DNA of 64,000 bases from assembly GCF_039994875.1 (NCBI RefSeq), contig NZ_CP121196.1, forward strand, positions 2,356,001 through 2,420,000, read 5' to 3'. This DNA is from Telmatobacter sp. DSM 110680 (GTDB taxonomy: Bacteria; Acidobacteriota; Terriglobia; Terriglobales; Acidobacteriaceae). Below, piece after piece: positions 44,135-53,904 of this stretch (within the stretch, counting starts at the first letter, position 1; each line of letters begins with the position of its first letter). Both the position numbers and the translations under genes were made by a program. Under the pieces are notes generated by a model. That model had not been told where the DNA came from. It ran no database searches and saw only the letters and a program-made list of their open reading frames with translations.

Positions 44135-44640
44135 ATGGGACTCATCACGCCCAACGACTTTCCAAGCCTTCGCGAACTTTATACCGCACAGCTGCGCTAC
44201 CGCTATCCGCCGAAAATCAAATTGTCGATGGACTTCCGAAGATGATTGAGCATGCAGAGGAATCCCAGCTCAAGCAGGCCTTTCAGACCCATTTGGAGGA
44301 AACGCGAAATCACGTTACACGTCTTGAGCGGCTTCTCGGAGATTTGATCAATGACCCTACCGATAAGAAAGACCCGATCTTGGCTGCAATTGTAGGATCA
44401 GGCGAAAACATCACCAAGGAGACCGATGCCCGCGCTGTGCGCGACGCAGGTCTCATCGCAACTGCTCAAAAGGTTGAGCACTATGAGATCGCATCCTATG
44501 GCTGCGCACGCGATTGGGCCGAAACACTTGGACTCAACGAACACGCTGCGATTCTGGAGCAAACCATTCAGGAAGAAAAACACGCGGACAAACTGCTGAC
44601 AGAAATTTCTCACACCGCCAATGCCACCGCCGCAATGTAA
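44135..44640 (+). pseudogene. DUF892 (YciF-like) ferritin-like gene with a one-base frameshift
   Basis: Starting at ATG 44135 the first frame reads MGLITPNDFPSLRELYTAQLRYRY, the typical YciE/YciF beginning, then runs out of register and stops at 44245. The rest of the family sequence continues in another frame: NQIVDGLPKMIEHAEESQL onward to the stop at 44640, with GLIATAQKVEHYEIASYG and TIQEEKHADKLLTEI. Adding one T after position 44206-44208 (TAT TCC GCC GAA AAT, giving YSAENQ) restores a single 168-residue frame. DUF892 proteins are four-helix ferritin-like bundles linked to stress. The lesion may be a true loss of function or a sequence error. An independent start at ATG 44242 would give a truncated 132-residue protein lacking helix 1. 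Confidence 0.82.
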
Positions 44641-44666
44641 GAGCGTCAACCAATTAAGCTGTGTGT

Positions 44667-44696
44667 CCCAGGTCTCCACTCTTGAGACCTGGGTTT
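44667..44696 (+). terminator. Terminator after the DUF892 gene
   Basis: The 10-bp perfect stem CCCAGGTCTC / GAGACCTGGG with a seven-base loop is followed by TTTACAG. It lies 26 bp after the DUF892 stop and just before the end of the convergent SGNH gene. The T-tract is short. Confidence 0.75.
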
Positions 44697-44718
44697 ACAG
44701 CGCGATCTGGCGAGCCGC

Positions 44719-45519
44719 CTATTTCGCCAGTGCCTTTGCAATTCCTTCTTCGACCAGCGGAGTCATGACATCGTAACCGGCTTGCGTCGGATGCACGCCG
44801 TCCTGGCTGAGCTTAACTGGCAACCCATCACGCGCATCCTTCATAGCTGAGTGGTAGTCGACATAAACATACCCACGCGCTGCGGCGTAGCCCCTCATCC
44901 AGGCGTTGATCAGCTTAATTTTTGGAGCGGGCGTCAATCCAGGCTGCCACGGATAGTCATACGCCGGCAGAACGGAACACAACACCACCCGAATGTGATT
45001 CGCATCTGCCATCTCTGCCATTGCAGCGAGATTGGCTTCTGTCTCCTCCAGAGTCATCGGTCCCGTGTTTCCGGCAATATCGTTGGTGCCGGCAAGAATA
45101 ACTACGACCTTCGGCTGCAGCGCAATCACATCCTGGTGGAAACGCAGCACCATCTGCGGCGTCGTCTGTCCGCTGATGCCCCGATTGATGTAGGGCTTCG
45201 CTGCAAATACTCCCCCCGGTGTATCGAAGTGCCACCCCTCCGTAATCGAATCGCCCATGAACACGACCCGCGCCTGACCTGCCGCTGGTGGGCCCAGTTT
45301 CAAGTCAGCCTCCTTGAATCGCTCAAGCCACGGGAAATCCGTCAGCAGTTGCTGATCGTGCTTCCTCCAGTAATCATTGTCCGGGTGCTTCGCAGCGACC
45401 GGTGCTGGCGCTTGGGTCTCAGGAACATTCCCCGGTTCCTGCGCCGCAGCTTCAATCGAGCAAATTTCCAAAATTCCAAAGAGAACGGCAATGGCAATAC
45501 GTAATGAGATCCGACTCAC
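44719..45519 (-). CDS. Secreted SGNH/GDSL-family hydrolase
   Basis: The 266-residue protein starts at GTG 45519 behind AGGAAGGG and has a signal peptide (RISLRIAIAVLFGILEICSIEAAAQ). All four SGNH blocks are visible: block I VVFMGDSITEGWH with Ser91, block II Gly in NRGISGQTT, block III Asn in ILAGTNDIAGN, and block V DGVHPTQAGYDVM with the Asp-His pair. It most resembles secreted platelet-activating-factor-acetylhydrolase-like lipases/esterases, which in soil bacteria often deacetylate polysaccharides; the substrate is not evident. It stands alone, convergent with the DUF892 gene. Confidence 0.93.
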   Translation of the reverse strand: MSRISLRIAIAVLFGILEICSIEAAAQEPGNVPETQAPAPVAAKHPDNDYWRKHDQQLLTDFPWLERFKEADLKLGPPAAGQARVVFMGDSITEGWHFDTPGGVFAAKPYINRGISGQTTPQMVLRFHQDVIALQPKVVVILAGTNDIAGNTGPMTLEETEANLAAMAEMADANHIRVVLCSVLPAYDYPWQPGLTPAPKIKLINAWMRGYAAARGYVYVDYHSAMKDARDGLPVKLSQDGVHPTQAGYDVMTPLVEEGIAKALAK

Positions 45520-45691
45520 CGCAGCACACCCTTCCTAGGCATTGAAATCAAACGAAATCCAATCTTAACTCTCCGAGCCGCATCGCAGGCGATTTGTCCG
45601 CAAGGCCATTGAGCCTTACCCCTTTTCCACCAGACTGCACGCCTTTCCCACCGCAACACCTCCGTGCCAGCTGCGCTAGGCTTAAAGAGCC

Positions 45692-46453
45692 ATGAGTGAA
45701 TGCGAAATCTGCGGCGGAGTAGGCCTGGTCCGCGTTAAATCCGACGCCGGCCTGTGGGTTTCCCGCGCGTGCGAGTGCCAGGAGTCGCAGGCCGAGGATC
45801 TTCGCATCAAATCCGCACGAATACCAAACAAATACCGCAAGTGCACGCTCGATTCATACTGGATTGATTTCACAAATGCCCACGAGTCTTTGAACAGCGC
45901 TCTGCGCACTGCCCGGAAGTTCGTAGACGCTTATCCAATCGATACGAAAGGAAAGGGACTCTTGTTCGTCGGAGCAAACGGGCTCGGGAAGACGCATCTT
46001 GCAGTCGGAGTTTTGCAGCGTCTTATCCGCGAACGCGGTGTTCAAGGGCTTTTTTTCGACTATCGTGAATTGCTTAAACATATCCAGAGTAGTTATAACC
46101 CGCAGGTGCAAGCGACAGAACTCGAGATCCTGCGTCCCATTCTCAATGCAGAGGTCCTAATCATTGATGACATTGGTACTCAGAAGCCGACAGATTGGGT
46201 ATGGGACACAGTCGCGTATGTTCTTAACGCTCGATACAACGGAGAACTATCAACAATTATCACAACACATTTTCCAGCATTGCCTGCTGGCAAAGGACAG
46301 TTAACAGATCCCGAAAAGGCCGCTCGCGAAATATCACTTGGAGATCGAATTGGCGACAGTATGCTGTCGCGCTTATGCGAAATGTGCATTCGCGTGGAAA
46401 TGTCGGGCGGTGATTTCCGTCAGTCCGTAAAGCGTGCCAGCTTCGGATCGTAG
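45692..46453 (+). CDS. DnaC/IstB-like AAA+ ATPase (probable helicase loader)
   Basis: The 253-residue protein starts with a zinc-finger-like N-terminus (CEICGGVGLV with CECQ about 20 residues later). A linker leads to an AAA+ core: Walker A GANGLGKTHLAV, Walker B EVLIIDDIGTQKP, and sensor 1 STIITTHF; residues near the end, DRIGDSMLSRLCEMCIRV, hold the arginine-finger region. DnaC-type loaders place the replicative helicase on DNA. There is no IstA transposase next door, so it is not part of an IS21 element. It is followed 28 bp later by thymidine kinase, a possible DNA-metabolism pair. Confidence 0.85.
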   Translation: MSECEICGGVGLVRVKSDAGLWVSRACECQESQAEDLRIKSARIPNKYRKCTLDSYWIDFTNAHESLNSALRTARKFVDAYPIDTKGKGLLFVGANGLGKTHLAVGVLQRLIRERGVQGLFFDYRELLKHIQSSYNPQVQATELEILRPILNAEVLIIDDIGTQKPTDWVWDTVAYVLNARYNGELSTIITTHFPALPAGKGQLTDPEKAAREISLGDRIGDSMLSRLCEMCIRVEMSGGDFRQSVKRASFGS

Positions 46454-46481
46454 AGACTCTGTAACTTAGGAAGAAACCATC

Positions 46482-47090
46482 GTGCTCGGCAAACTGGAAA
46501 TGATCGTCGGACCCATGCGCAGCAACAAGACTGCTGAGCTGCTGCGCCGTATCGAGACACGCCGCCAGTACGCCAAGCAATGCGTCCTTCTCCTCAAGCC
46601 TAGCGCCGACACTAAATCCGCTGCCGGTGTTGTCGAAAGCCGCAACCCAAATGGCTGCGGAAAAATGGAAGCGATCGAATTCCCTAACAGCGATCCGTGG
46701 ACTATCTTGCCGATCCTGGCATCCACCGAGCAGCAGATTGGTAGGCGCGTCGAATGTATCGCCATCGACGAAGGCCAGTTTGTTGCCGACCTCTTTCTCT
46801 TCACTAAGCGCCTATTGCACTGGGGTTATGACGTTATCGTCTCCGGCCTCGAACTCGATTTCCGCGGCATGCCCTTCGGAGAAATGATCCAGCTTTCCTG
46901 GCTTGTCCGTATCTACGCCGGCAACATCACTGAACTTGTTGCCTACTGCAGCTGCGGAGCGAAGGCACTTTACCCGCAACGCCTTGTCGATGGCAAACCC
47001 GCACCGTATGACAGCCCAATCATTATGGCCGGCGACTTCTACGAGCCCCGCTGCGACGAACACTTCGTACTCCCAGGCAGGCCCCACTGA
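46482..47090 (+). CDS. tdk: Thymidine kinase (type II fold) with variant P-loop
   Basis: The 202-residue protein starts at GTG 46482. Family motifs include an N-terminal beta strand with P-loop, the DEGQF Walker B (IAIDEGQFVADLF), the lasso region VSGLELDFRGMPFGE, and a zinc ribbon (AYCSCGAKALYPQR; PRCDEHFV). The P-loop reads GPMRSNKT at residues 10-17, with Asn replacing the Gly that normally precedes the catalytic Lys and Arg for the usual Phe. The enzyme phosphorylates thymidine in salvage. Activity is likely but the P-loop change needs noting. It ends convergent to zwf, with under 50 bp between the stops. Confidence 0.85.
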   Translation: MLGKLEMIVGPMRSNKTAELLRRIETRRQYAKQCVLLLKPSADTKSAAGVVESRNPNGCGKMEAIEFPNSDPWTILPILASTEQQIGRRVECIAIDEGQFVADLFLFTKRLLHWGYDVIVSGLELDFRGMPFGEMIQLSWLVRIYAGNITELVAYCSCGAKALYPQRLVDGKPAPYDSPIIMAGDFYEPRCDEHFVLPGRPH

Positions 47091-47137
47091 GGGGCAACGC
47101 GCGCTGCGCAGGCCCATCAGCGGGGCAAGTCCTTTCG

Positions 47138-48538
47138 TTACGATCCCGTTGGAGGAGTGTCGGTGGGATTATGCCAACCGCCGTCCGATTCGATCAGAGC
47201 ATCAGCCTGCTTCGGCCCCCATGTGCCTCGCTTGTACGGGCGAACGCGCGGATGATGCTTGAGCACCTTATCCACGACCTCCCATGCGGCTTCCACGGCG
47301 TCCTCTCGCGTAAACAGGCCGCCATCGCCCTTCATCGCATCGCCCAGTAAACGCTCGTAAGGTGTTTCTTCTCCCGGCTGTTGTTCCAGCAAATAAAGCT
47401 CTCTTTGTTTGCCTATGAATTCTTCTCCTGCAAGCTTCACGCGTGCAGCAATTGCAATTGCTGCGTCAGGTGAAAGTCGAAAGCGAAGATAATTCCCCTT
47501 ACCCAAAGCTGTCGCTGCGTCGGCGAATAGTTTCTGTGGCGGGGGCTTCAACTCCACAATGATTTCTGTAGCTGTGTCAGGCAGATACTTGCCCGAACGC
47601 AGATACCAAGGCACGCCATCCCAACGCCATGAATCGACAAAGAGTCGAAGCGCGCAATATGTTTCGGCATCCGAGTTCTTCGCTACATCATCCTCTTGTC
47701 GATAACCGATGTATTGACCGCGCACTATATCCGCCGGTTTCAGCTGTCGCATCGCCTTGAAAACTGTTGCCTTTTCGGTTTGGACCGCGCTATAGTGCCG
47801 GCCAGCGGGCGGCTCCATGGCAAGCAGAGCCACAATCTGAAAAAGATGATTCTGTATGACATCTCGCAGACATCCGGCGGATTCGTAAAATGCGCCGCGC
47901 TTGCCCACACCAAAATTTTCCGACAGAGTAATCTGCACGCTCGAGACGTAGTTGCGATTCCATATCGGCTCGAGAAATGAATTGGCAAAGCGGAAATAGA
48001 GAATATTCATGATCGCCTCCTTGCCCAGGAAGTGATCGATACGAAAGATTGAGTCTTCAGGAAAAACCGATCGCGCCACGCGGTTCAGCGCACGAGCCGA
48101 TGCAAGGTCACGGCCGAATGGCTTCTCTACGATGACCCGGGCATTTTCCGTTAATCCGGCAGCCCCCAGGTTCTTGATCACCGTCCCAAAGAGCGAAGGC
48201 GGGATGGCGAGGTAATGCGCAGGGCGCTTCGCTTTTCCAAGGGCCAGCTTGATTCTCGCGAAGGTCTCGCTATCGTTGTAATCCCCACTTACATATTTGA
48301 GCAGTGACAGAAGACGCTGAAAGGCCTGCTTATTATCGATCCCTCCCGATTGCTTAATGCTGTGCGTTACGCGTTTCTGCAGCCGCTCCAGCGACCACTT
48401 TGGAAATGCCACACCGATTACGGGAACGTTGAGGTTTCCGCGTTTTACCATCGCATAGAGCGCAGGAAAAATCATTTTGTGGGCCAGATCGCCCGTCACG
48501 CCATAGACCACAAGAGCATCGGATTGCGAGGTGCGCAT
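47138..48538 (-). CDS. zwf: Glucose-6-phosphate 1-dehydrogenase
   Basis: The 466-residue enzyme has the NADP fold [19 protein letters not shown] at the N-terminus, [11 protein letters not shown], and the substrate signature RIDHFLGKE at 166-174 with the catalytic His. The C-terminal beta-sheet domain includes [16 protein letters not shown], the usual coenzyme-side motif. GGAAGG lies six bases before ATG 48538. It catalyses the first step of the oxidative pentose-phosphate route. No gnd or pgl gene is adjacent, so it appears as a single gene here. Confidence 0.96.
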   Translation of the reverse strand: MRTSQSDALVVYGVTGDLAHKMIFPALYAMVKRGNLNVPVIGVAFPKWSLERLQKRVTHSIKQSGGIDNKQAFQRLLSLLKYVSGDYNDSETFARIKLALGKAKRPAHYLAIPPSLFGTVIKNLGAAGLTENARVIVEKPFGRDLASARALNRVARSVFPEDSIFRIDHFLGKEAIMNILYFRFANSFLEPIWNRNYVSSVQITLSENFGVGKRGAFYESAGCLRDVIQNHLFQIVALLAMEPPAGRHYSAVQTEKATVFKAMRQLKPADIVRGQYIGYRQEDDVAKNSDAETYCALRLFVDSWRWDGVPWYLRSGKYLPDTATEIIVELKPPPQKLFADAATALGKGNYLRFRLSPDAAIAIAARVKLAGEEFIGKQRELYLLEQQPGEETPYERLLGDAMKGDGGLFTREDAVEAAWEVVDKVLKHHPRVRPYKRGTWGPKQADALIESDGGWHNPTDTPPTGS

Positions 48539-48666
48539 TCAGCGCCTTCCTTCTGGGTGGCCAAATCTTTTCAGGGGCCGCGGAATTTAGATCCAATCCC
48601 GATAATACTTTGTTGGCAACAGCGGCTGGGCTTGCTGGTTCCTCTGGAACTGGCTAAACCGCTGTG

Positions 48667-50601
48667 CTACTCCGCATCATCCTTCTTCTGCTCCGGTGCC
48701 TTCTCCGGCGTGGTCAGCGGCTTGATGATGTCGTCGAGATACGCGGGCGTACCGTCAACTCGCTCCAACGCCGGATAGCGCTCCCCATCGTGATAATCAA
48801 TCTGCATCGTCGACACAAATGAATCAGCCTGCACTATTACGCGAATCGTTTTCGAGGGCTCCTTCGCATCACGAATTGCAGCGCGCAACGCATCGCCGGA
48901 AAAGACATTGTCATTCACGGCCATAATCTTCTCCCCCGGAGCGAGCCCCGCCTTGTCCGCAGGCCCGTTCCACAACACATCGGCAATGGTCCCATCCGCG
49001 CCGATACGTAGCCCAATCGAATACCAGCAATCCACACCACCGCCTCGACGGCCTTCGGCGGCAGCAATCATCCGTTCAGACTTTGTCGGCTTATCTTTAT
49101 AAACGAGCTTGTAACCGCCATGCTCCAGCCCCGCCACGTCGACGTGTGGATTCATCTTGTCTACGCGCTCATGCAGGAATGTCGCCCAGTCGTACGGCAC
49201 AACCTGGTTCAGATCCTGGACCAGTTCATCGAATGTGTAAGTCACAATCAGCGGTCCGGTATTCCCGCCCTTGCCGAGGAAGATCTTCACGAAGTCATCG
49301 AGCGACTTCTTATCCTGTGTTGTTTTCCGAATCAACGTGTCTGCGTCAAGCCACAGCATTGCGCCTTCGAAGTAGTAGTCTTGCCCGCGCCGCCAGTTCG
49401 ACCACGCCTGGTTTCCTCCGCGCAAAATGCTGGCACCAACCGCGGTGTCCACGGTCGGACGCCACTCGCGTCCTCTGGTGTAATCCAGTTCCGCGGCCGT
49501 ACCCGCCAGCACATCCCTGTACTCCTGCGGATTTTTCAACCCTGACCGCGCCGCCAGCACATTCCCCCAATACTCCGTCATGCCTTCGTAAACCCAAAGC
49601 ATTGATGCCTGCATCGGAGTCGCAAAATCCGGCTGATACAAACCTGCTGGCCTGCGATATTTCCCATTCCACGAGTGAGTGAATTCGTGCGACAGCAGGT
49701 CCGAATCAGGCAACTGGTGCATGTCATCGGCAAAACCCTTTTCGCCAACGCCGTTGTCCGACGACTGCCCATGCTCCAGTCCCATACCGCCCGCCACATC
49801 CGACAACGTTAGAAGGAAGTGGTACTCGTTGTAATGGTGCGACGCGTACAGCGCATCCGCTTCGCGCACCAGGTTGGCAACCTCGGCCAGCACGGCGGGA
49901 CGTAAATTTGCATCCTCTGGCGCATCCGCTGCCACGTCAAGAAAGTGTTGCGGCTTGATCGTAGGCGCCAGCGGATATTCATGAAAGTAGAGACCCGTCA
50001 AAATCGGCGAGTCTTCCAGTTGCTCCACCGTCGTGGTTGCGAACTTCGTCACGCTTCCCGCTGCAGGCACGGGATAAGTTCCTTCACTCACCGGTTTCAG
50101 CGCTGTTCCAATGCCCCATCCCGCAGGCACCTTAACTGACGGCTGAATCGCAATGTCCTTGACGGGCACGTGCGCCGGATACAGCATCAGCGCCTCCCAC
50201 TCCAGCGCAGCCATCCGTTGGGAGATCCGTCGCGTCACAATTGCGTCCACGTGTGCGTGTACCTTGGTTGCACCACTCGGCACCGTCAGGTGGTACTCGA
50301 AAAGATCCACATCGTCACGCCGCCACTCCAACGTCTTCCCGTTGGCTGTAAATACCACCCCGGTGAACGAAGATGCCGGCCCTGAAGGCATGTGGTGGCC
50401 CGGAATCCATGCCGGCGAAATCAGCGTGAGCGGTCCCGCTGATACTGGTACGTCAATCTCTGCATGAAACAGCTTCCGCGGCGCCTCTGAGAGATCAGCC
50501 GTGATCTCAATCGGCGCCTTCTGCGCGTGTGCAAATGAAATGGCCAGGGAAAGCAGGGAAAGAGAAGCGAAGTATTTGGCACAGCGCATCAACATGAGCA
50601 T
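48667..50601 (-). CDS. Secreted M61-family peptidase with PDZ domain
   Basis: The 644-residue protein has a signal peptide (MRCAKYFASLSLLSLAISFAHA). The N-terminal half is a beta-rich M61 domain. The zinc site HEFTH is at 305-309 in LLSHEFTHSWNGKYRRP, with the downstream Glu in VYEGMTEYWG. Near residues 535-600 a PDZ domain appears (SIGLRIGADGTIADVLWNGPADKAGLAPGEKI). M61 glycyl-type aminopeptidases cleave acidic or glycine N-termini of peptides in the periplasm or outside. It ends in a charged tail (PEKAPEQKKDDAE). It stands alone between zwf and an unknown gene. Confidence 0.92.
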   Translation of the reverse strand: MLMLMRCAKYFASLSLLSLAISFAHAQKAPIEITADLSEAPRKLFHAEIDVPVSAGPLTLISPAWIPGHHMPSGPASSFTGVVFTANGKTLEWRRDDVDLFEYHLTVPSGATKVHAHVDAIVTRRISQRMAALEWEALMLYPAHVPVKDIAIQPSVKVPAGWGIGTALKPVSEGTYPVPAAGSVTKFATTTVEQLEDSPILTGLYFHEYPLAPTIKPQHFLDVAADAPEDANLRPAVLAEVANLVREADALYASHHYNEYHFLLTLSDVAGGMGLEHGQSSDNGVGEKGFADDMHQLPDSDLLSHEFTHSWNGKYRRPAGLYQPDFATPMQASMLWVYEGMTEYWGNVLAARSGLKNPQEYRDVLAGTAAELDYTRGREWRPTVDTAVGASILRGGNQAWSNWRRGQDYYFEGAMLWLDADTLIRKTTQDKKSLDDFVKIFLGKGGNTGPLIVTYTFDELVQDLNQVVPYDWATFLHERVDKMNPHVDVAGLEHGGYKLVYKDKPTKSERMIAAAEGRRGGGVDCWYSIGLRIGADGTIADVLWNGPADKAGLAPGEKIMAVNDNVFSGDALRAAIRDAKEPSKTIRVIVQADSFVSTMQIDYHDGERYPALERVDGTPAYLDDIIKPLTTPEKAPEQKKDDAE

Positions 50602-50688
50602 CCAGCGAAGTCTCCTGAGAGATTCAGGTTATCGCACGGCGGGCCAGATTCCGGAATCTCGATAGGCGGTGATCTCGCAAGATCAGTT

Positions 50689-51156
50689 CTACTTTGTTAA
50701 GTTCAGCAGATCCATAATCCTCCCCACTAGGGTTGGCGGACTCTTGTCGTGGGCCAGCGACATTCGTCCAGACTGGGGGATCCACACTTCTTCTCCGGTT
50801 GAACTGGCATTGAAGAGCCCCAGGTTGTGTTTCTCGGCCAGCCGCGCCACCGTCATATAGGCGGCTTCTGACTTGGACCATGCAAAAGATGCGTAGATAA
50901 AATCCGATCCGATCGCGTAGTCCGTACTCGATGCCTCGTCCTTCGCCGTCGTCTTCTCCAGTTTGGACTGCTCGTTCATTGCCGGGAAAATCTGGGTGAT
51001 GTCGTCGAACCATGCCCGCAAATGTTCCGAACTAAGGGCCGGATCGTCGTAGCCATGATCCTGGTCCCACTTGGTCTGCCGCGCGTACCAATCCAAAAAC
51101 TCGGAATGGCTGGTCGGAACGGCGTCGGGCTCAAAGACCATGAGGTCGTAGCTCAT
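50689..51156 (-). CDS. Conserved hypothetical protein
   Basis: This 155-residue cytoplasmic protein begins MSYDLMVFEPDAVPTSHSEFLDWYARQT. I recognise it only as a family of short uncharacterised proteins that share the MSYDLMVF start. It has a Trp/Asp-rich first half (WDQDHGYDDPALSSEHLRAWFDDI) and a TDYAIGSDFIYASFAWSKSEAAY strand-helix segment, ending in AHDKSPPTLVGRIMDLLNLTK. No signal peptide, membrane helix or catalytic motif is apparent. It is divergent from the ATP-grasp operon by about 180 bp. Confidence 0.7.
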   Translation of the reverse strand: MSYDLMVFEPDAVPTSHSEFLDWYARQTKWDQDHGYDDPALSSEHLRAWFDDITQIFPAMNEQSKLEKTTAKDEASSTDYAIGSDFIYASFAWSKSEAAYMTVARLAEKHNLGLFNASSTGEEVWIPQSGRMSLAHDKSPPTLVGRIMDLLNLTK

Positions 51157-51335
51157 AGTTCGATGCTATCTCGTATGTCCGGCTCGCGACAGCGATCCCG
51201 CGGATTTTCTCTCTTGAATCAGGAAGCTGCGGAATCGAACTCCCCGTTTCCCTGATTGTGCCTTTATGCCCAGCGTGATAAAGCTAAGGAACAGGGTACA
51301 GTCGGAATGGGCCATTCGGGCTGGCGCAGTCCGAT

Positions 51336-52847
51336 GTGACGATTCCGTTCCAGACTCTGAATTTTATCAAGGACCTCAATCGTAAAGTGAGCGCCGGGCC
51401 AATATCGGAATTGGAAACGCTCTACGGCGACTATCCCCTCGATGGCGCATTCGACGAGATGCGCGAGCCGTCCGGGGATGTCCGTCTCCACTATTGTGCC
51501 CTCGCAGAAACTCTGGCTCGCCTTCCCCAGGAGGAATTGCAGCGCCGCAAGCAATCAGCCGAGTTGTCTTTCCTCACCCAGGGAATTACTTTCACCGTCT
51601 ACGGACGGGATGAAGGCACCGAGAAGATTTTTCCCTACGACCTGCTTCCTCGACTCGTCACCTCGCAAGAATGGGATCGCATCGAGCGCGGACTCACCCA
51701 GCGCATTACGGCGCTGAATCTTTTTCTGCGCGACGTCTACTCTGAGGCCAAGATCCTCAACGACCACGTTATCCCGCGAGAACTGGTCTACAGCTGCAAG
51801 CACTACCGCCGACAAATGCGCGGCCTCCAGGTTCCCCGCAACGTCTACATCTCTGTAGTAGGTTCGGACCTCCTTCGCTTGAACACTGGCGAGTTTGTCG
51901 TTCTCGAAGACAACCTTCGCGTGCCCTCGGGCGTGAGCTACATGCTCACTAACCGCCGTGTCATGAAGCGGACCTTTCCTGAACTCTTTCACAGCTACGG
52001 CGTGCGCCCCATCGAGCACTACCCGCAACTGCTGCTGGCCACGCTGCGTTCGCTTGCCCCCGAGGGCCGTCCCGAACCAAATATCGTTCTCCTTACTCCC
52101 GGCGTCTTCAACTCTGCCTACTTCGAACATACTTACCTTGCTCGACAGATGGGCATCGATCTGGTAGAAGGCCGCGACCTAGTTGCTCACGACAATATCG
52201 TCTACATGCGAACCACTGACGGTCTCAAGCGCGTCGATGTGATATATCGCCGCGTCGATGACGACTTCAGCGATCCGCTGATCTTCCGTGGCGACTCTAT
52301 TCTTGGCTGCACCGGGTTGTTTAATGCCTATCGTGCCGGCAACGTGACCGTTACGAATGCTTTCGGCACCGGCCTCGCGGATGACAAGGCCCTCTATGCC
52401 TACGTGCCCGACATCATCCACTACTACCTCGGCGAAGATCCGATCATCAATAACGTAAAGACCTTTCTGATGACGGAGGAGAAAGAACGCAAGCACGTCC
52501 TTGCCAACCTCGACAAACTGGTCGTCAAAGCTGTCGGCGAAAGCGGCGGTTATGGCATGCTCATCGGCCCTCATTCCACCGCTCATCAGCGTGAAGAGTT
52601 CGCCGCGCGTATCGAGGCCAATCCTCGCAACTACATCGCCCAGCCCACACTCGACTTTTCTCGCGCACCGTGTCTGATTGGCGATCGGCTTGAACCACGA
52701 CACGTCGATCTGCGGCCTTACATTCTCTGTGGCGACAAAATCAACATCGTCCCGGGAGGACTTACGCGTGTGGCCCTTGAGAAAGGTTCGCTCGTAGTCA
52801 ATTCCTCCCAGGGCGGCGGCAGCAAGGACACGTGGGTCTTGGAATAA
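51336..52847 (+). CDS. Circularly permuted ATP-grasp ligase-like protein (COG2308)
   Basis: The 503-residue protein starts at GTG 51336. It belongs to the circularly permuted ATP-grasp type 2 family: [15 protein letters not shown] near the N-terminus, [14 protein letters not shown] [33 protein letters not shown], then a metal-binding region and the ATP-binding [17 protein letters not shown] near residue 400. The C-terminus has [13 protein letters not shown] and [31 protein letters not shown]. The family is predicted to form amide or peptide bonds; no substrate is established. It leads a tight trio with the alpha-E and transglutaminase genes. Confidence 0.93.
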   Translation: MTIPFQTLNFIKDLNRKVSAGPISELETLYGDYPLDGAFDEMREPSGDVRLHYCALAETLARLPQEELQRRKQSAELSFLTQGITFTVYGRDEGTEKIFPYDLLPRLVTSQEWDRIERGLTQRITALNLFLRDVYSEAKILNDHVIPRELVYSCKHYRRQMRGLQVPRNVYISVVGSDLLRLNTGEFVVLEDNLRVPSGVSYMLTNRRVMKRTFPELFHSYGVRPIEHYPQLLLATLRSLAPEGRPEPNIVLLTPGVFNSAYFEHTYLARQMGIDLVEGRDLVAHDNIVYMRTTDGLKRVDVIYRRVDDDFSDPLIFRGDSILGCTGLFNAYRAGNVTVTNAFGTGLADDKALYAYVPDIIHYYLGEDPIINNVKTFLMTEEKERKHVLANLDKLVVKAVGESGGYGMLIGPHSTAHQREEFAARIEANPRNYIAQPTLDFSRAPCLIGDRLEPRHVDLRPYILCGDKINIVPGGLTRVALEKGSLVVNSSQGGGSKDTWVLE

Positions 52848-52923
52848 CGAGACCTTGAAAGAGTCAAAGTCAGAACGAATGGAAGCCACATCAACGCAGT
52901 TCAGAGTTCGGGAGAGTACCAAG

Positions 52924-53886
52924 ATGCTATCGCGAGTTGCCGACAGCCTCTACTGGATGAGCCGCTACCTCGAACGGGCCGAGAACACAGTGCGTCAACT
53001 CGACGTGGCCATGAGTCTCATGCTCGATACCGGTGGCGCCAGCGCGGAGACGCATTGGGAACGCCTCATCGCCTCCCTCGGAAACCCTGAGGGTCTGGAA
53101 TGGACTGGCGATCCAGGCGCCAATGCGGAAAAGCTGGTGTTTGACAAACATCATCCCGCGTCCATCACCGGATGTATCGACTCTGCTCGTGAAAACGCCC
53201 GCCAGATCCGTGAAGAAATCTCTACCGAGCAGTGGCAACGCCTTAACCGGCTCTATCACCTGATGCATTCTCCGCACACTGAGAACCAGTTTCGCTCCAA
53301 CATCAACGACGTACTCTCATCTCTGATCGACGCCATCCATCTCTTCAAAGGTGTCAGCGATACCACCATGATCCATGGCCAGGGATGGCACTTCATTCGG
53401 CTCGGCCGTTATCTCGAACGCGCCTATGCGATCGCCACTCTGCTGCAGGTCTATCAACCCCAACTCGCGCAGCCCGCTGAGCGTGAACACTCCGGCTATC
53501 AGTATCTTGAGCAGGTCGGTCTTCTACGTTGCTGCACGGCCTTTGAAGCTTACTGCCAGGTCTATACAGCCGACCTCACCCCCGATCGCATTCTTGAGTT
53601 TCTTCTGCTGAATCGCGATTTTCCCCATGCGATTCGCTACTCTGTCGATGGAGTACGACAGGCGATTCAATCCATTCAGCACACCGGGGGACGTCGACCG
53701 CCCGACGAACTTACAGCGGGTATCGGGAGGCTCCACGCCATGCTCAGCTTTACAACGATTGGCGAAATTCTCTCCGGCGACACGGCTGGATTTCTCCACA
53801 ACATCCGTCAGCAGTGCATGGGCATTCACGATCTCATGTACCGCTACTACATCCAGTACTCCATCCAGTCCGCGCTGGCTATCTGA
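52924..53886 (+). CDS. Alpha-E domain protein (COG2307)
   Basis: ATG 52924 is chosen because GGGAGAG stands at the right distance and the conserved family start MLSRVADSLYWMSRYLERAEN follows; the frame is open to 52855. The 320-residue protein is almost entirely alpha-helical, with segments ARENARQIREEISTEQWQRLNRLYHLM and FIRLGRYLERAYAIATLL, and no membrane helix. Alpha-E proteins always seem to travel with the ATP-grasp and transglutaminase genes and may scaffold or present their substrate. It lies 76 bp after the ATP-grasp gene and 18 bp before the transglutaminase gene. Confidence 0.92.
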   Translation: MLSRVADSLYWMSRYLERAENTVRQLDVAMSLMLDTGGASAETHWERLIASLGNPEGLEWTGDPGANAEKLVFDKHHPASITGCIDSARENARQIREEISTEQWQRLNRLYHLMHSPHTENQFRSNINDVLSSLIDAIHLFKGVSDTTMIHGQGWHFIRLGRYLERAYAIATLLQVYQPQLAQPAEREHSGYQYLEQVGLLRCCTAFEAYCQVYTADLTPDRILEFLLLNRDFPHAIRYSVDGVRQAIQSIQHTGGRRPPDELTAGIGRLHAMLSFTTIGEILSGDTAGFLHNIRQQCMGIHDLMYRYYIQYSIQSALAI

Positions 53887-53904
53887 ATTCAGGATTTCGA
53901 TCGC

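Noticed and set aside
45692..46453. IstB component of an IS21-type insertion sequence
   Set aside because: No IstA transposase or terminal inverted repeats are present, the protein has an N-terminal zinc-finger-like part, and the neighbours are housekeeping genes; DnaC-like loader fits better.
47081..47095. GCCCC-ACTGA-GGGGC hairpin at the tdk stop codon
   Set aside because: Only a 5-bp stem with no T-tract; too weak to call a terminator.
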